Assembly: GCA_900314685.1 (NCBI GenBank)
Contig: OMWE01000015.1
Span: forward strand, 1-57,197
Length of the DNA stretch: 57,197 bases
Direction: 5' to 3'
From: an uncultured Actinomycetes bacterium
Lineage (GTDB): Bacteria; Actinomycetota; Coriobacteriia; Coriobacteriales; Atopobiaceae
The position numbers were made by a program, and so were the translations under genes. Under the pieces are notes generated by a model, which did no database searches, had not been told where the DNA came from, and worked only from the letters and a program-made list of their open reading frames with translations. Below, one piece after another: positions 46,282-54,669 of this stretch; position 1 is the stretch's first letter; every line of letters begins with the position of its first letter.

Positions 46282-48699
46282 ATGAAGCACCGCATGCCCG
46301 CCTGGCGCAAGCTCACGGCCACCGCTCTCTCGGCCCTCCTGGCCTTCAACCTCGCGATACCCGCCGTCCCCGCCTATGCGGAGGAAGACGTGGTCGCAGC
46401 CCCGACCGCCGAGGCGCAGGCCCAGCAGCCTGTCGGCGATACGCCCGAGCAGCCCGAGGTCGACGCGCTACCCGCCGACGAATCCGCGACCGATGAGCTC
46501 ACCTCCACGGAACCTGACGGCACGGAAAATGTGGCTGACGTCGAGAATGTGACACTCCCCCGTCCCCTGTCAGACGATGCCGCGACGGAAAACGTGACAC
46601 TCCCCCGTCCCCTGTCACGTCCCGAAGAGATCGACGTCACCGTCGAGGTCATCGGCCCCGACTCCGCGGGTACGAGCTACGACTGGGTGAGCCCTGCACC
46701 CGTCTCCGTCGAGCAGGGCGCCAGCGCCTGGTCCGTCTTCAAGGCGGCGCTCGACGAGGCGGGCATCGCGTACGACGCGCCCGAGTCGAGCTACGGCGTC
46801 TACATCAACACCATCACCTCGCCGACCACCGGCGAGGCCTACGGCTGGGACCAGGCGACGGGCAAGTTCTGGCAGTTCTTCGTCAACGGCGAGGCCGCGA
46901 GCGTCGGCGTCGACGGCTACACGCTGCAGGACGGCGACAAGGTCCTCCTGTCCTATTCCGCGTGGGGAGCGTCGGACGCCACGTCCGTCAGCAACAAGGC
47001 CGCATACGACGACGCGGACGCCCAGGTCACCGACCTGCCCTCCGACTGGTCGCAGTCCGAGGACAAGGGCAATACCACCAGCGCCGCCACGCCCACGACC
47101 AAGACGAGCGTGGAATGGAAGGCCCTCGTCGGCGGCAACAGCGCAAACGTGAGCGAGCCGCTCCTCATCGGCGGCAACGTGTACATCGCGGTCGGCTTCG
47201 CCTGGAACGGGGACAGCGGGGCCTACTCGGGCATGCTCGTGCGCATCGCCGCCTCGACGGGCAAGGTCGACGCGACGGGCGTCCTCGCCGGCGACATCGA
47301 CTACACCACGCGACCCGTCTACCAGGACGGCATCGTCTACGTCCCCCTCAAGAACGGCGTGGTGCAGGCCTTCAACGCCAGCACGATGAAGACGCGCTGG
47401 GTCTCCGCGGGCACCGCCGCATCCGACCAGGCCTCCTGCTCGCTGCGCATCGCGGACGGCTCCCTCTACCTCGGCACCATCGGCGGCGACTTCCAGTCCG
47501 GCGCCCTCGCCGCGCTGGACGCGGCCACCGGCTCCCTAAGCTGGGTCGCGAGGAACACCTCCAGCGGGTACTACTTCACCGCCCCCGTCCGCGTCGGCAA
47601 CGTGGTCTGCCTCGGCGACAACGGGGGCGTCATGCGTGCCTTCGACGCCGCCACGGGCAAGGAGCTGGGCTCCGCCTCCCTGGGCTCGGGCATCAACGCC
47701 GACCCGGTGGCGTACCAGGGCTCCCTGCTCGTCATCACCCACGACGGCACGCTGCACAAGCTGAGCGTCGGCGCGGACGGCTCGCTCGCGGAGACCGCGC
47801 AGGTGCGGGCCCTGGCGTACTCGGTCGCGACGCCGACGGTGGTGGGCGACACCGCCGTGGTCGTCGGCAAGACCCCCGACAACAAGTCGGCCGCCCTCGC
47901 CCTGATCGACCTCGGCAGCATGAGCGTGACCCGCACCGTGACCAAGGCCGACGGTAAGGCCATCGCTCCGGCCGCCATCGCCAGCGCGCCGCTCGTCTCG
48001 ACCCAGCAGGACGGGACCTGGTGCTACTTCACGCGCAACTACGCGACGTATAGCGATACGGGTACCGTCACCGCCGGCGGCGACCTCTACGCCTACCGCA
48101 TCGGCGACGCCGAGGCGCACCTCCTCTACGCCCCCGACAGCACCGTCGCCCAGTACTGCGACTCCCCGGTGATCGCCGACGCCGCAGGCAACCTCTACTA
48201 CCTCAACGACTCCGGCTACCTGGTCAAGCTCGCCGCACGGGCCAAGAAGGACGAGCCTACCGACAAACCCTCCGACAAGCCCGTTACGCCCCAGGACAAC
48301 CCTTCCATCAAGCCCAGCAACAAGCCCTCTGGTAAATCCGGTGCCAATTCGGCCAAATCCTCCGGCACATCCGCGCGCCCTGCCGCAATCTCCACGTCGC
48401 GTAAGACGAACGCGGGCAGCACCGGTGCGACACCGATGAGCGCTGCCGCACAGAGCGGTGCCTCGACCTCCGCCGGTGAGAACGCGACCGCATCCGCCCA
48501 GAGTGCCTCTGCCAACAACGAATCCACGGGAACAGAGGAATCGAGCGCAACTACCGAGGTGGCAGACATCGACGCGGCGGCGGACGCAGCCCCCGCGCGC
48601 CGGATCCCCCTCTGGCCGATCATCGGCATCTGCCTCGGCGCGGGCTTGCTGATCTGGCTCTTCTTCGCCCGCCGCCGCAAGGATGAGGAAGACGCATAG
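46282..48699 (+). CDS. Surface DUF4430 and PQQ-propeller protein, predicted B12 capture
   Basis: 805 residues from the ATG at 46282 (MKHRMPAWRKLTATALSALL), after GGAG. A signal peptide (1-33) ends in AYA. An acidic linker (about 35-115) includes two near-identical VTLPRPLS segments made by inserted 25-bp DNA repeats. A DUF4430 domain (about 120-225, YGVYINTITSPTTGEAYGWD and WQFFVNGEAASVG) resembles the transcobalamin cap fold. A PQQ-type beta-propeller fills about 270-650 (LLIGGNVYIAVGFAWNGDSG). A Pro/Lys/Ser linker and a C-terminal membrane segment (IPLWPIIGICLGAGLLIWLF) with an RRRK tail anchor it; no LPxTG is seen. The riboswitch and ECF genes show the operon handles B12, so I infer capture of cobalamin outside. 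Confidence 0.83.
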   Translation: MKHRMPAWRKLTATALSALLAFNLAIPAVPAYAEEDVVAAPTAEAQAQQPVGDTPEQPEVDALPADESATDELTSTEPDGTENVADVENVTLPRPLSDDAATENVTLPRPLSRPEEIDVTVEVIGPDSAGTSYDWVSPAPVSVEQGASAWSVFKAALDEAGIAYDAPESSYGVYINTITSPTTGEAYGWDQATGKFWQFFVNGEAASVGVDGYTLQDGDKVLLSYSAWGASDATSVSNKAAYDDADAQVTDLPSDWSQSEDKGNTTSAATPTTKTSVEWKALVGGNSANVSEPLLIGGNVYIAVGFAWNGDSGAYSGMLVRIAASTGKVDATGVLAGDIDYTTRPVYQDGIVYVPLKNGVVQAFNASTMKTRWVSAGTAASDQASCSLRIADGSLYLGTIGGDFQSGALAALDAATGSLSWVARNTSSGYYFTAPVRVGNVVCLGDNGGVMRAFDAATGKELGSASLGSGINADPVAYQGSLLVITHDGTLHKLSVGADGSLAETAQVRALAYSVATPTVVGDTAVVVGKTPDNKSAALALIDLGSMSVTRTVTKADGKAIAPAAIASAPLVSTQQDGTWCYFTRNYATYSDTGTVTAGGDLYAYRIGDAEAHLLYAPDSTVAQYCDSPVIADAAGNLYYLNDSGYLVKLAARAKKDEPTDKPSDKPVTPQDNPSIKPSNKPSGKSGANSAKSSGTSARPAAISTSRKTNAGSTGATPMSAAAQSGASTSAGENATASAQSASANNESTGTEESSATTEVADIDAAADAAPARRIPLWPIIGICLGAGLLIWLFFARRRKDEEDA
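46549..46618. repeat. Two in-frame copies of the GTGACA-CCCCCGTCCCC-TGTCA repeat inside a coding sequence
   Basis: Copies at 46549-46572 and 46594-46618, 45 bases apart, each read GTGACACTCCCCCGTCCCCT then GTCA. Both are read in the same frame and give VTLPRPLS. Confidence 0.8.
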
Positions 48700-48700
48700 C

Positions 48701-49558
48701 ATGGCCGACAAGCATCAGCGCGACCCGCAACTGAATGCGGCACAGACGGCCTCCGGTTCCGCACCCGACGCCAAGGCAGGCAAGGCCCACCGCAACGTTG
48801 CACGTATCCTGGCAGGGATAGCCGCGACGCTCCTGATCGTCTTTTGCTCGTGGTCGCTCGCCGTCTACCTGCAGGGCGGCGACCCGTTGCTCATGTTGCA
48901 CGGCGGGCGGGCGACCACGGCGGAGGGCAGCATCGCCGCCACGGGCCCTGCCGCCTATGCGGGGCACGACACAGCGGGAAGCGCGGCGGCGACCGGGTCG
49001 TCTGCCGACGGTTCCGCTGAGGATGCCACAGCGGAGGCGGCTGATGCGGACGATTCCGCATCCAGCGCAGGGGACGGGAAGGATTCTGGCGCAAGTTCGT
49101 CTTCCTCCGGTCAGCAGGCTGGCACCAGCAGCGGCGCGTCTGCCGGTGCCGCCGCTTCGGGGGCAGGCGCATCATCAGGGGCCTCATCCGCCTCAGGCAA
49201 AGGGTCCTCGTCGGGCGCGGCATCGTCGTCGGGCGCGGCCTCGGGCACGTCTTCCACGCCGACCCAGCCGGTCAAGAGCAGCGAGGTCACCGTCCGCGTG
49301 TCGGCGGGCGGCTCGTCCGGCAAGCTCACGCTGGCAAAGGGCTCGACCGTCTACGACGCGCTGCTCGCGCTGGGCGTCAGCGTCAACGCCGAGAACACCG
49401 AGTACGGCGTCTACGTGACCTCCATCAACGGGGTCGCGGAGGACGCCAACCACGGCTGGACCTATACCGTGAACGGCTCGATGCCGAATGTCTCCGCGAG
49501 CGGCTACCGTGTGTCCGACGGGGACAGCATCGTCTGGACCTACGTGACCGTCAAGTAA
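48701..49558 (+). CDS. Membrane-anchored DUF4430 protein, predicted B12 binding
   Basis: 285 residues from the ATG at 48701 (MADKHQRDPQLNAAQTASGS), directly after the previous stop. One N-terminal membrane segment (about 33-55, ILAGIAATLLIVFCSWSLAV) leaves the rest outside. A long Ser/Gly/Ala linker (about 75-190) carries a C-terminal DUF4430 domain (about 195-285, KGSTVYDALLALGVSVNAEN, then GWTYTVNGSMPNVSASGYRV). It shares the fold of its upstream neighbour but is anchored from the other end. Likely hands captured cobalamin to the ECF transporter that follows. Confidence 0.82.
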   Translation: MADKHQRDPQLNAAQTASGSAPDAKAGKAHRNVARILAGIAATLLIVFCSWSLAVYLQGGDPLLMLHGGRATTAEGSIAATGPAAYAGHDTAGSAAATGSSADGSAEDATAEAADADDSASSAGDGKDSGASSSSSGQQAGTSSGASAGAAASGAGASSGASSASGKGSSSGAASSSGAASGTSSTPTQPVKSSEVTVRVSAGGSSGKLTLAKGSTVYDALLALGVSVNAENTEYGVYVTSINGVAEDANHGWTYTVNGSMPNVSASGYRVSDGDSIVWTYVTVK

Positions 49559-49578
49559 CGACGTCGGGAGAGCCGAGT

Positions 49579-50544
49579 TTGGGCGAAGGGCGCACAACGA
49601 GGGCGGCAGCTCTGGGACTCTGGCACCCCAGGGTGCTGGTGGCGTACTTTGCGTGCGCGCTCGTGCTGGTCATGGCTGCGTTCGAGCCTGTCTGCACCGG
49701 GCTGGGACTCGCGGTCGGGCTGCTCGTGTGCTGCCGCCTGCGGGGCGTGCGCGCCACCCTGCGGCCGCTCGCCTGGCAGCTGCCGCTCATGGTGATCATC
49801 TGCCTGGTCAACCCCTTCTTTTCCGCCCAGGGGATGACGGAGGTCGCGACCGTCGGCGTCCGCAAGGTCTACCTCGAGAGCCTCGCCTACGGCCTCAACA
49901 TGGGCGCGATGCTGCTCGCGATGCTGGTCTGGTTCGCCGACGCGGCGGCCGTCGTCTCGACCGACGCCGTGCGCATCGCCTTTGGCGGCACGCTGCCCGT
50001 CGTCTCGCTCATGGTCTCGATGACCGTGCGCCTCGTGCCCGACTTCATCCGCCGCGGGCACGAGATCGCCGACGTCCAGCGTGCCTGCACCTCCGCCGCA
50101 AAGACGAACGCGCCGCTCTCGGACCTTTCGGCCCACTCACACCCGAGCGCCCTCTCACGCCTTCACGCCTCCTCACGCCTTCACAACCGCTCGCGCCTCG
50201 TGACCGTGCTGGTGGGCTGGGGGCTCGAGGACTCGTTTGCCACCGCCGACTCCATGCAGGCGCGCGGCTGGTCCTCCGCGCGGCGGCGCACCTCGTACCG
50301 GAGCCAACGCTTCCGCACACGCGACGGTGTCGCACTTGCCCTGATCGCGACGCTCGCCACCGTCGACGCGCTCGCCCTGGCGCGCGTCTGCGGCGGCTGG
50401 CACTACTACCCCACCATGGGGTCGTTCTCGGCCTGGTGGCTCTACCTCCCGCACGCCGTCCTGCTCGCCCTCCCGCTCGTCGCGACCGCGGTCGAGGACC
50501 TGCGCTGGTCGCACGCGGAATCCTCCGAAAGGGCCGCAGCATGA
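49579..50544 (+). CDS. ecfT: ECF transporter T component (EcfT)
   Basis: 321 residues starting with TTG at 49579, with GGGAG nine bases upstream; the next in-frame Met (residue 31) lies within the first membrane segment. About five membrane helices are followed by the coupling-helix signature VQRACTSA and, near the end, DSMQARGWSSAR, the conserved Ala-Arg-Gly that contacts the ATPases. An inserted Ser/Leu-rich stretch (about 178-210) separates the two helices. Scaffold linking the S component to the ATPases. Its stop overlaps the ATG of the next gene. Confidence 0.85.
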   Translation: MGEGRTTRAAALGLWHPRVLVAYFACALVLVMAAFEPVCTGLGLAVGLLVCCRLRGVRATLRPLAWQLPLMVIICLVNPFFSAQGMTEVATVGVRKVYLESLAYGLNMGAMLLAMLVWFADAAAVVSTDAVRIAFGGTLPVVSLMVSMTVRLVPDFIRRGHEIADVQRACTSAAKTNAPLSDLSAHSHPSALSRLHASSRLHNRSRLVTVLVGWGLEDSFATADSMQARGWSSARRRTSYRSQRFRTRDGVALALIATLATVDALALARVCGGWHYYPTMGSFSAWWLYLPHAVLLALPLVATAVEDLRWSHAESSERAAA

Positions 50545-52079
50545 GCGTCCGTCTTGCCATCGACCTGCAGGGTCTCTCCTTTGCCTACCCGAACGGCGCG
50601 CCCGTGCTCCGCGACCTCGACTGGCAGTTGCCCGAGGGCGCCTTTGCCCTGCTCGACGGCGCGACCGGCTCCGGCAAGTCCACCCTGCTGCGCCTGCTCA
50701 AACCCGAGCTCTCCCCCGTCGGCGCGCTGGCAGGCGCACGCACCGTCTTTGGGCGCGACCTCGCCGATTGGGGTCAGGAGGAGTCCGCCGCGGGCATCGG
50801 CTACGTCGCGCAGGACCCCGGCGCCCAGATCGTCTGCGACACCGTCCGCCACGAGCTCGCCTTTGGCCTCGAGAACCTGGGCCGCGACCGGGGCGAGATG
50901 CGCCTGCGCGTCGCCGAGGTCGCGCAGTTCCTCGGCCTGACGCCGCTCGCGCGCCGCCGCACCGCCGACCTGTCGGGCGGCGAACAACAGCAGGTCGCCG
51001 TGGCAGGCGCGCTCACCCTGCTCCCCCGCCTCCTGCTGCTCGACGAGCCGACCGCCCAGCTCGACCCCGTGGCCGAGAAGAATTTCCTGCACGAGCTCTT
51101 CCGCATCAACCGCGAGCTCGGCGTGACCGTCGTCGTCGCCACACACGAACCCGAGGCGTGCGCGGAGTACGCCACCTGCGCGTTTGTGCTGCAAGACGGG
51201 CGCCTCCAGCCCGCAGCGCTCACTGATCATGCCGAGCACGATAGGACGGCTGGGGCGGCTACATCCGCCGACAGCGCTCGCCCCGCCACTCCGGCGGCCG
51301 CCTGCCCCGCCCCGCAGCCCGGGCATCCCGCCGCGGGATCGTCCGTCTTTGCCGCCCGCCAGGCGACAGCGGCGCCCGTCGTCACGCTCGACGACGCGCA
51401 CTACCGCTATGGCCGCACCGAGCCGCTCGTGCTCGCAGGCGTCGACCTCACCGTCCCGCGCGGGTCCGTCCACGCCCTGATCGGCGGCAACGGGTCCGGC
51501 AAGTCGACCCTCCTGCGCCTGATCGCCGGCGTACTCCGCCCCAAGCGCGGTCGCGTCCGCAACGCCGCCGCACGCAACCAGGCGTTTCTTCCCCAGGACC
51601 CCAAGGCACTCTTTGTCTGCGACTCTTTGGACGAAGAGCTGCGCGAGTGGCAGCGCACTGCCGGGTATTCCGTAGCCTCGGTCGAGGATGCCCTCCGCCG
51701 CACCGGTCTCGACGCGCTGCGCGACCTCAACCCCTACGACCTCTCGGGCGGTCAGCAGCAGCTGCTCGCCCTGGCCAAACTCACGCTCACGGGCCCCGAC
51801 CTGCTCCTGCTCGACGAACCGACCAAGGGGCTCGATCCCGGCGCGCGCCTGACCGTCGGCCGCGAGCTACGCCGCCTGGCAGCCGCAGGCACCACGATCG
51901 TCTTTGCCACACACGACCTCGCCTTTGTCTCGCGCGTGGCCGACGCGGTCTCGCTCCTCTTCGACGGCGAGGTCGCCTGCACGTGCGCCACCGGGGACTT
52001 CTTTGCCGATGAGCACTTCTTGCGCCCGCGCCGCGACCGCTTCTGCGACCTCTGGGATCGGGGCGCCGATGCCCGCTAA
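50541..52079 (+). CDS. ecfA: Fused ECF ATPase (EcfA-EcfA')
   Basis: 512 residues from the ATG at 50541, overlapping ecfT by four bases. Two ABC domains in one chain: first Walker A DGATGSGKST (39-48), LSGGEQQQVAVAGAL, LLLLDEPTAQLD; second GGNGSGKST, LSGGQQQLLALAKLT, LLLLDEPTKGLD. A flexible Ala/Pro-rich linker (about 225-270) separates them. Usually these are two genes, so this is the fused form known in some Actinobacteria. It powers vitamin uptake. Confidence 0.9.
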   Translation: MSVRLAIDLQGLSFAYPNGAPVLRDLDWQLPEGAFALLDGATGSGKSTLLRLLKPELSPVGALAGARTVFGRDLADWGQEESAAGIGYVAQDPGAQIVCDTVRHELAFGLENLGRDRGEMRLRVAEVAQFLGLTPLARRRTADLSGGEQQQVAVAGALTLLPRLLLLDEPTAQLDPVAEKNFLHELFRINRELGVTVVVATHEPEACAEYATCAFVLQDGRLQPAALTDHAEHDRTAGAATSADSARPATPAAACPAPQPGHPAAGSSVFAARQATAAPVVTLDDAHYRYGRTEPLVLAGVDLTVPRGSVHALIGGNGSGKSTLLRLIAGVLRPKRGRVRNAAARNQAFLPQDPKALFVCDSLDEELREWQRTAGYSVASVEDALRRTGLDALRDLNPYDLSGGQQQLLALAKLTLTGPDLLLLDEPTKGLDPGARLTVGRELRRLAAAGTTIVFATHDLAFVSRVADAVSLLFDGEVACTCATGDFFADEHFLRPRRDRFCDLWDRGADAR

Positions 52080-52779
52080 GACAAACGCCCCCCTCGCCGC
52101 CCCCTTGCGTGCCCTCGAGCTGCCGCTGCTCCTCGCGGTCCCGCTCGCCCTGCTCGCCTGCGCCTACCTCGACATAGCCCAGTCGGCGCTCCTCACGGCG
52201 CTGGTCGCACTGCTTGCCCTCTGGCTGATGTTCGCGAGCTACGAGGCCTCGCGCCCGGGGCTGCGCGACGTGATGCCCTCCGTCGTCATGGGCGCTGTCG
52301 CCGCCGCGGGCCGCATCCTCTTCGCGCCGATCCCCGACTTCAAGCCCGTCTCGGCCATCGCCATCATGTCCGGCGCGGTCTTTGGGCGGAGCTGCGGCTT
52401 TATGGTCGGCGCCCTCGCCGCGCTCGTCTCCAACGCATTCTTCGGCCAAGGGTCATGGACGCCCTGGCAGATGTATGCCTGGGGACTCGTCGGCTACCTC
52501 GCGGGCGTCTTCGCAGAGCGCGGCTGGATGGAGCGCCCGTCTTTCCGGTATGGGTACGCCCTTGCGTCCGGCCTGCTCTACGGCGCCATCCTCGACAGCT
52601 GGAACCTCGTGGGCTGGGTCCACCCGATCACCTGGCAGTCCGCAGTCGCCAACTACGCGCTCGGCCTGCCCCACAGCGTGACCCACGCCGTCGCCACGCT
52701 CGTCTTCCTCCGGCTCATCTGGCAGCCCTGGGTGCGCAAGCTCACCCGCGTGCGCACAAAGTACGCCATAAGGGGTTAA
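52069..52779 (+). CDS. ECF transporter substrate-binding (S) component, predicted cobalamin
   Basis: 236 residues from the ATG at 52069, overlapping the ATPase gene by 11 bases. Six membrane helices. AAAGRILFAPIPDFKPVSAI resembles the ArxxFaplPnfKPvtai-type motif of CbrT-like cobalamin or cobalamin-related S components. FGQGSWTPWQMYAWGLVGYL, and GAILDSWNLVG are also typical. With the riboswitch and DUF4430 proteins upstream this points to B12 or cobinamide as substrate, though pantothenate or other vitamins are not formally excluded. Confidence 0.86.
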   Translation: MPAKTNAPLAAPLRALELPLLLAVPLALLACAYLDIAQSALLTALVALLALWLMFASYEASRPGLRDVMPSVVMGAVAAAGRILFAPIPDFKPVSAIAIMSGAVFGRSCGFMVGALAALVSNAFFGQGSWTPWQMYAWGLVGYLAGVFAERGWMERPSFRYGYALASGLLYGAILDSWNLVGWVHPITWQSAVANYALGLPHSVTHAVATLVFLRLIWQPWVRKLTRVRTKYAIRG

Positions 52780-52845
52780 ACTAGGACGGTTTTCAGACCC
52801 GTGCGGCCGTCCGACGCGGCGGCCGTCCCATTCAGGGGGCTCGAA

Positions 52846-53367
52846 ATGGACACACCCTACACCGTCGAGGGCGTCTCGGTCGGCATGGCCGCGATGGACC
52901 TTGTACCCGTCGTGCTGTACGGCACCGGCTGCCACATGGTCGGCAAGCGCCTGCGCAACCCGCTCTTCACCGCGGGCGCCGTCGTCAGCACCGCCTCGGG
53001 CGCCGGCAAGGCCGCCTGGAAGATGATCCAGGCCACCACCGGCAAGAACGTCTTTTGGCTGGCCGACCAGATGCACCGCGTGATGCCCGCGGGCTTTGCG
53101 GCGATGGCCGCAGCCCCGCTCGTCGGCAGCAACCGCGACGCGGCAAACGCCCTGCTCCGCGCCTCTGCCTCGCAGCCAGCACTGGGTTTCTTCGCCACAG
53201 GCGCCGCGGGCATGGGGCTCATGGGCTATTGGGCCCGGGCGCTCGACCCCACCAAGTCGCGCTCAAACTGGATCGAGCAGACCACCAACGTCGCAGCTCA
53301 GGCGGCCTTCTTCGCCGGCGTCGTGAGCGCCGTGCTCGCGAGCGAGCGCGCCGGCGCGGCCGAGTAG
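52846..53367 (+). CDS. Uncharacterised membrane protein
   Basis: 173 residues from the ATG at 52846 (MDTPYTVEGVSVGMAAMDLV), with CAGGGGGC upstream. Gly/Ala-rich with three to four weak hydrophobic segments (LVPVVLYGTGCHMVG, GAVVSTASGAGKAAW, ALGFFATGAAGMGLMGYWAR, AAFFAGVVSAVLASE). No family recognised. It follows the ECF operon by 66 bases and may be co-transcribed with it. Confidence 0.6.
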   Translation: MDTPYTVEGVSVGMAAMDLVPVVLYGTGCHMVGKRLRNPLFTAGAVVSTASGAGKAAWKMIQATTGKNVFWLADQMHRVMPAGFAAMAAAPLVGSNRDAANALLRASASQPALGFFATGAAGMGLMGYWARALDPTKSRSNWIEQTTNVAAQAAFFAGVVSAVLASERAGAAE

Positions 53368-53437
53368 CGAGTGCCGCGTCCGTCTTTGCGTCCCCACCCA
53401 CCACGCACTACAGCAGCAACTCACTTTGGAGGTTCCC

Positions 53438-54229
53438 ATGCGCTTTGTCATCCTGATTTTGGTCGCCGCTATCGTCAGTGCGATCGGCTTTCACAAGTAC
53501 GTCTGGTTCATCAGCCTAGGCTACGGCTTCTCGATCACCGCGCTTGGCATCGCCCTCTTTGTGATGTTCCCCGGCGTGACCGACCCGCTCGACGTGCTCT
53601 TCCGCGTGCTGCTCATCGCCTACGGCCTGCGCCTGGGCGGCTACCTGGCCTACCGCGAGGTCAAGAGCGCCAGCTACAACAAGCTGATGCAGAAGGAGAT
53701 CAAGGGCAATAGCCAGGTCTCCCTCGGCGCCCGCATCGCCATCTGGGTCTCCGTCGCCATCCTCTACCCGCTGATGGTCGCGCCGGTCTACTTCCGCCTC
53801 GCCAACGGCGCCGCGCCCAACGTCTGGGGCTGGGTCGGCCTCATCGTCCAGGCGGCCGGCATCCTGCTGGAGCTCACCGCCGACCTGCAGAAGCAGCAGG
53901 CCAAAAAGGCAAACCCGCACCGCTTCGTCGACTCGGGCCTCTACAGCATCGTCCGCTGCCCCAACTACCTTGGCGAGCTCGTCAACTGGACGGGTGTCTT
54001 CATCTCGGGCTTCGGCGCGGTGGCCGGCGGCCTGCAGTGGGCCTGCGCCATCGTCGGCTGGCTCTCGATCATCTACATCATGTTCGGCGGTGCGCGGCGG
54101 CTGGAGATGCGTCAGGACCGCAACTACGGCAGGGACCCCGAGTACCGCCACTATTGCGAGACGGTCCCCATCCTCCTGCCCGGCGTCCCCCTCTACAGCG
54201 TGAAGAAATACACCTGGCTTGTGGCCTAG
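53438..54229 (+). CDS. DUF1295/isoprenylcysteine-methyltransferase-like membrane protein
   Basis: 263 residues from the ATG at 53438 (MRFVILILVAAIVSAIGFHK), after GGAGG. Seven membrane segments. The C-terminal part has VDSGLYSIVRCPNYLGELVN and then RRLEMRQDRNYGRDPEYRHY, the signature of DUF1295 (steroid 5-alpha-reductase-like) and related ICMT enzymes, which bind NADPH or SAM. The substrate is unknown, a lipid or steroid-like compound is plausible. Not preceded by an operon partner. Confidence 0.78.
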   Translation: MRFVILILVAAIVSAIGFHKYVWFISLGYGFSITALGIALFVMFPGVTDPLDVLFRVLLIAYGLRLGGYLAYREVKSASYNKLMQKEIKGNSQVSLGARIAIWVSVAILYPLMVAPVYFRLANGAAPNVWGWVGLIVQAAGILLELTADLQKQQAKKANPHRFVDSGLYSIVRCPNYLGELVNWTGVFISGFGAVAGGLQWACAIVGWLSIIYIMFGGARRLEMRQDRNYGRDPEYRHYCETVPILLPGVPLYSVKKYTWLVA

Positions 54230-54235
54230 CCCCAG

Positions 54236-54260
54236 GTGACAGGGGACGGGGGTCTGTCAC
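54236..54260. repeat. Inverted copy of the GTGACA repeat family
   Basis: GTGACAGGGGACGGGGGTCT, then GTCAC, is the reverse complement of the elements at 38207 and 46549. A degenerate copy follows at about 54626-54660. Confidence 0.75.
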
Positions 54261-54338
54261 GTTCGCCAGTCGCCAGGCCCTCCGTCTGCTCGCAATGCCT
54301 TCCATCGCCCCGCAGCCCCTTGTCTGCTCGGGTCGCAT

Positions 54339-54566
54339 ACCCTGACTTGACATTCTGACCCTTTTGTTGCAGGCGTGCGATTTTTCGCCCCTCGCAGACG
54401 CCTCAGTGAGACGACGCGGTCCATCTACCTGCCCCTTTGCAAACAGGCCGAGTGCGGTAAAATCCCGGGTTTTGCCCGCACTCGGCAACCAGGCCATCTA
54501 GCTGGGCTTTTACAGCAGCTCTTTTCTGCTCTTTGCAACAAAAGGGTCATATTGTCAAGTCAGGGT
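54339..54566. mobile_element. MITE-like element with 33-bp terminal inverted repeats
   Basis: ACCCTGACTTGACATTCTGA... (54339-54371) and its inverted copy (54534-54566) match at 31 of 33 positions. The 228-base element has an inner hairpin (GCCGAGTGCGG / CCCGCACTCGGC, 54447-54486) and no convincing ORF. No clear target-site duplication is visible. It fills most of the gap before the nitrilase gene. Confidence 0.6.
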
Positions 54567-54669
54567 CTTTCCCCGTCTGAAAATCTTTGAACGGCGCGGG
54601 CGCTCCTTCGATCTTTTCAACGAACGTGTCAGGCGACGGGGTCTATCAGGTCTGTCAGCTGCACCCGTG

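Noticed and set aside
54375..54590. 71-codon plus-strand frame inside the MITE-like element
   Set aside because: It runs across the inverted-repeat end, has no ribosome site or recognised domain.
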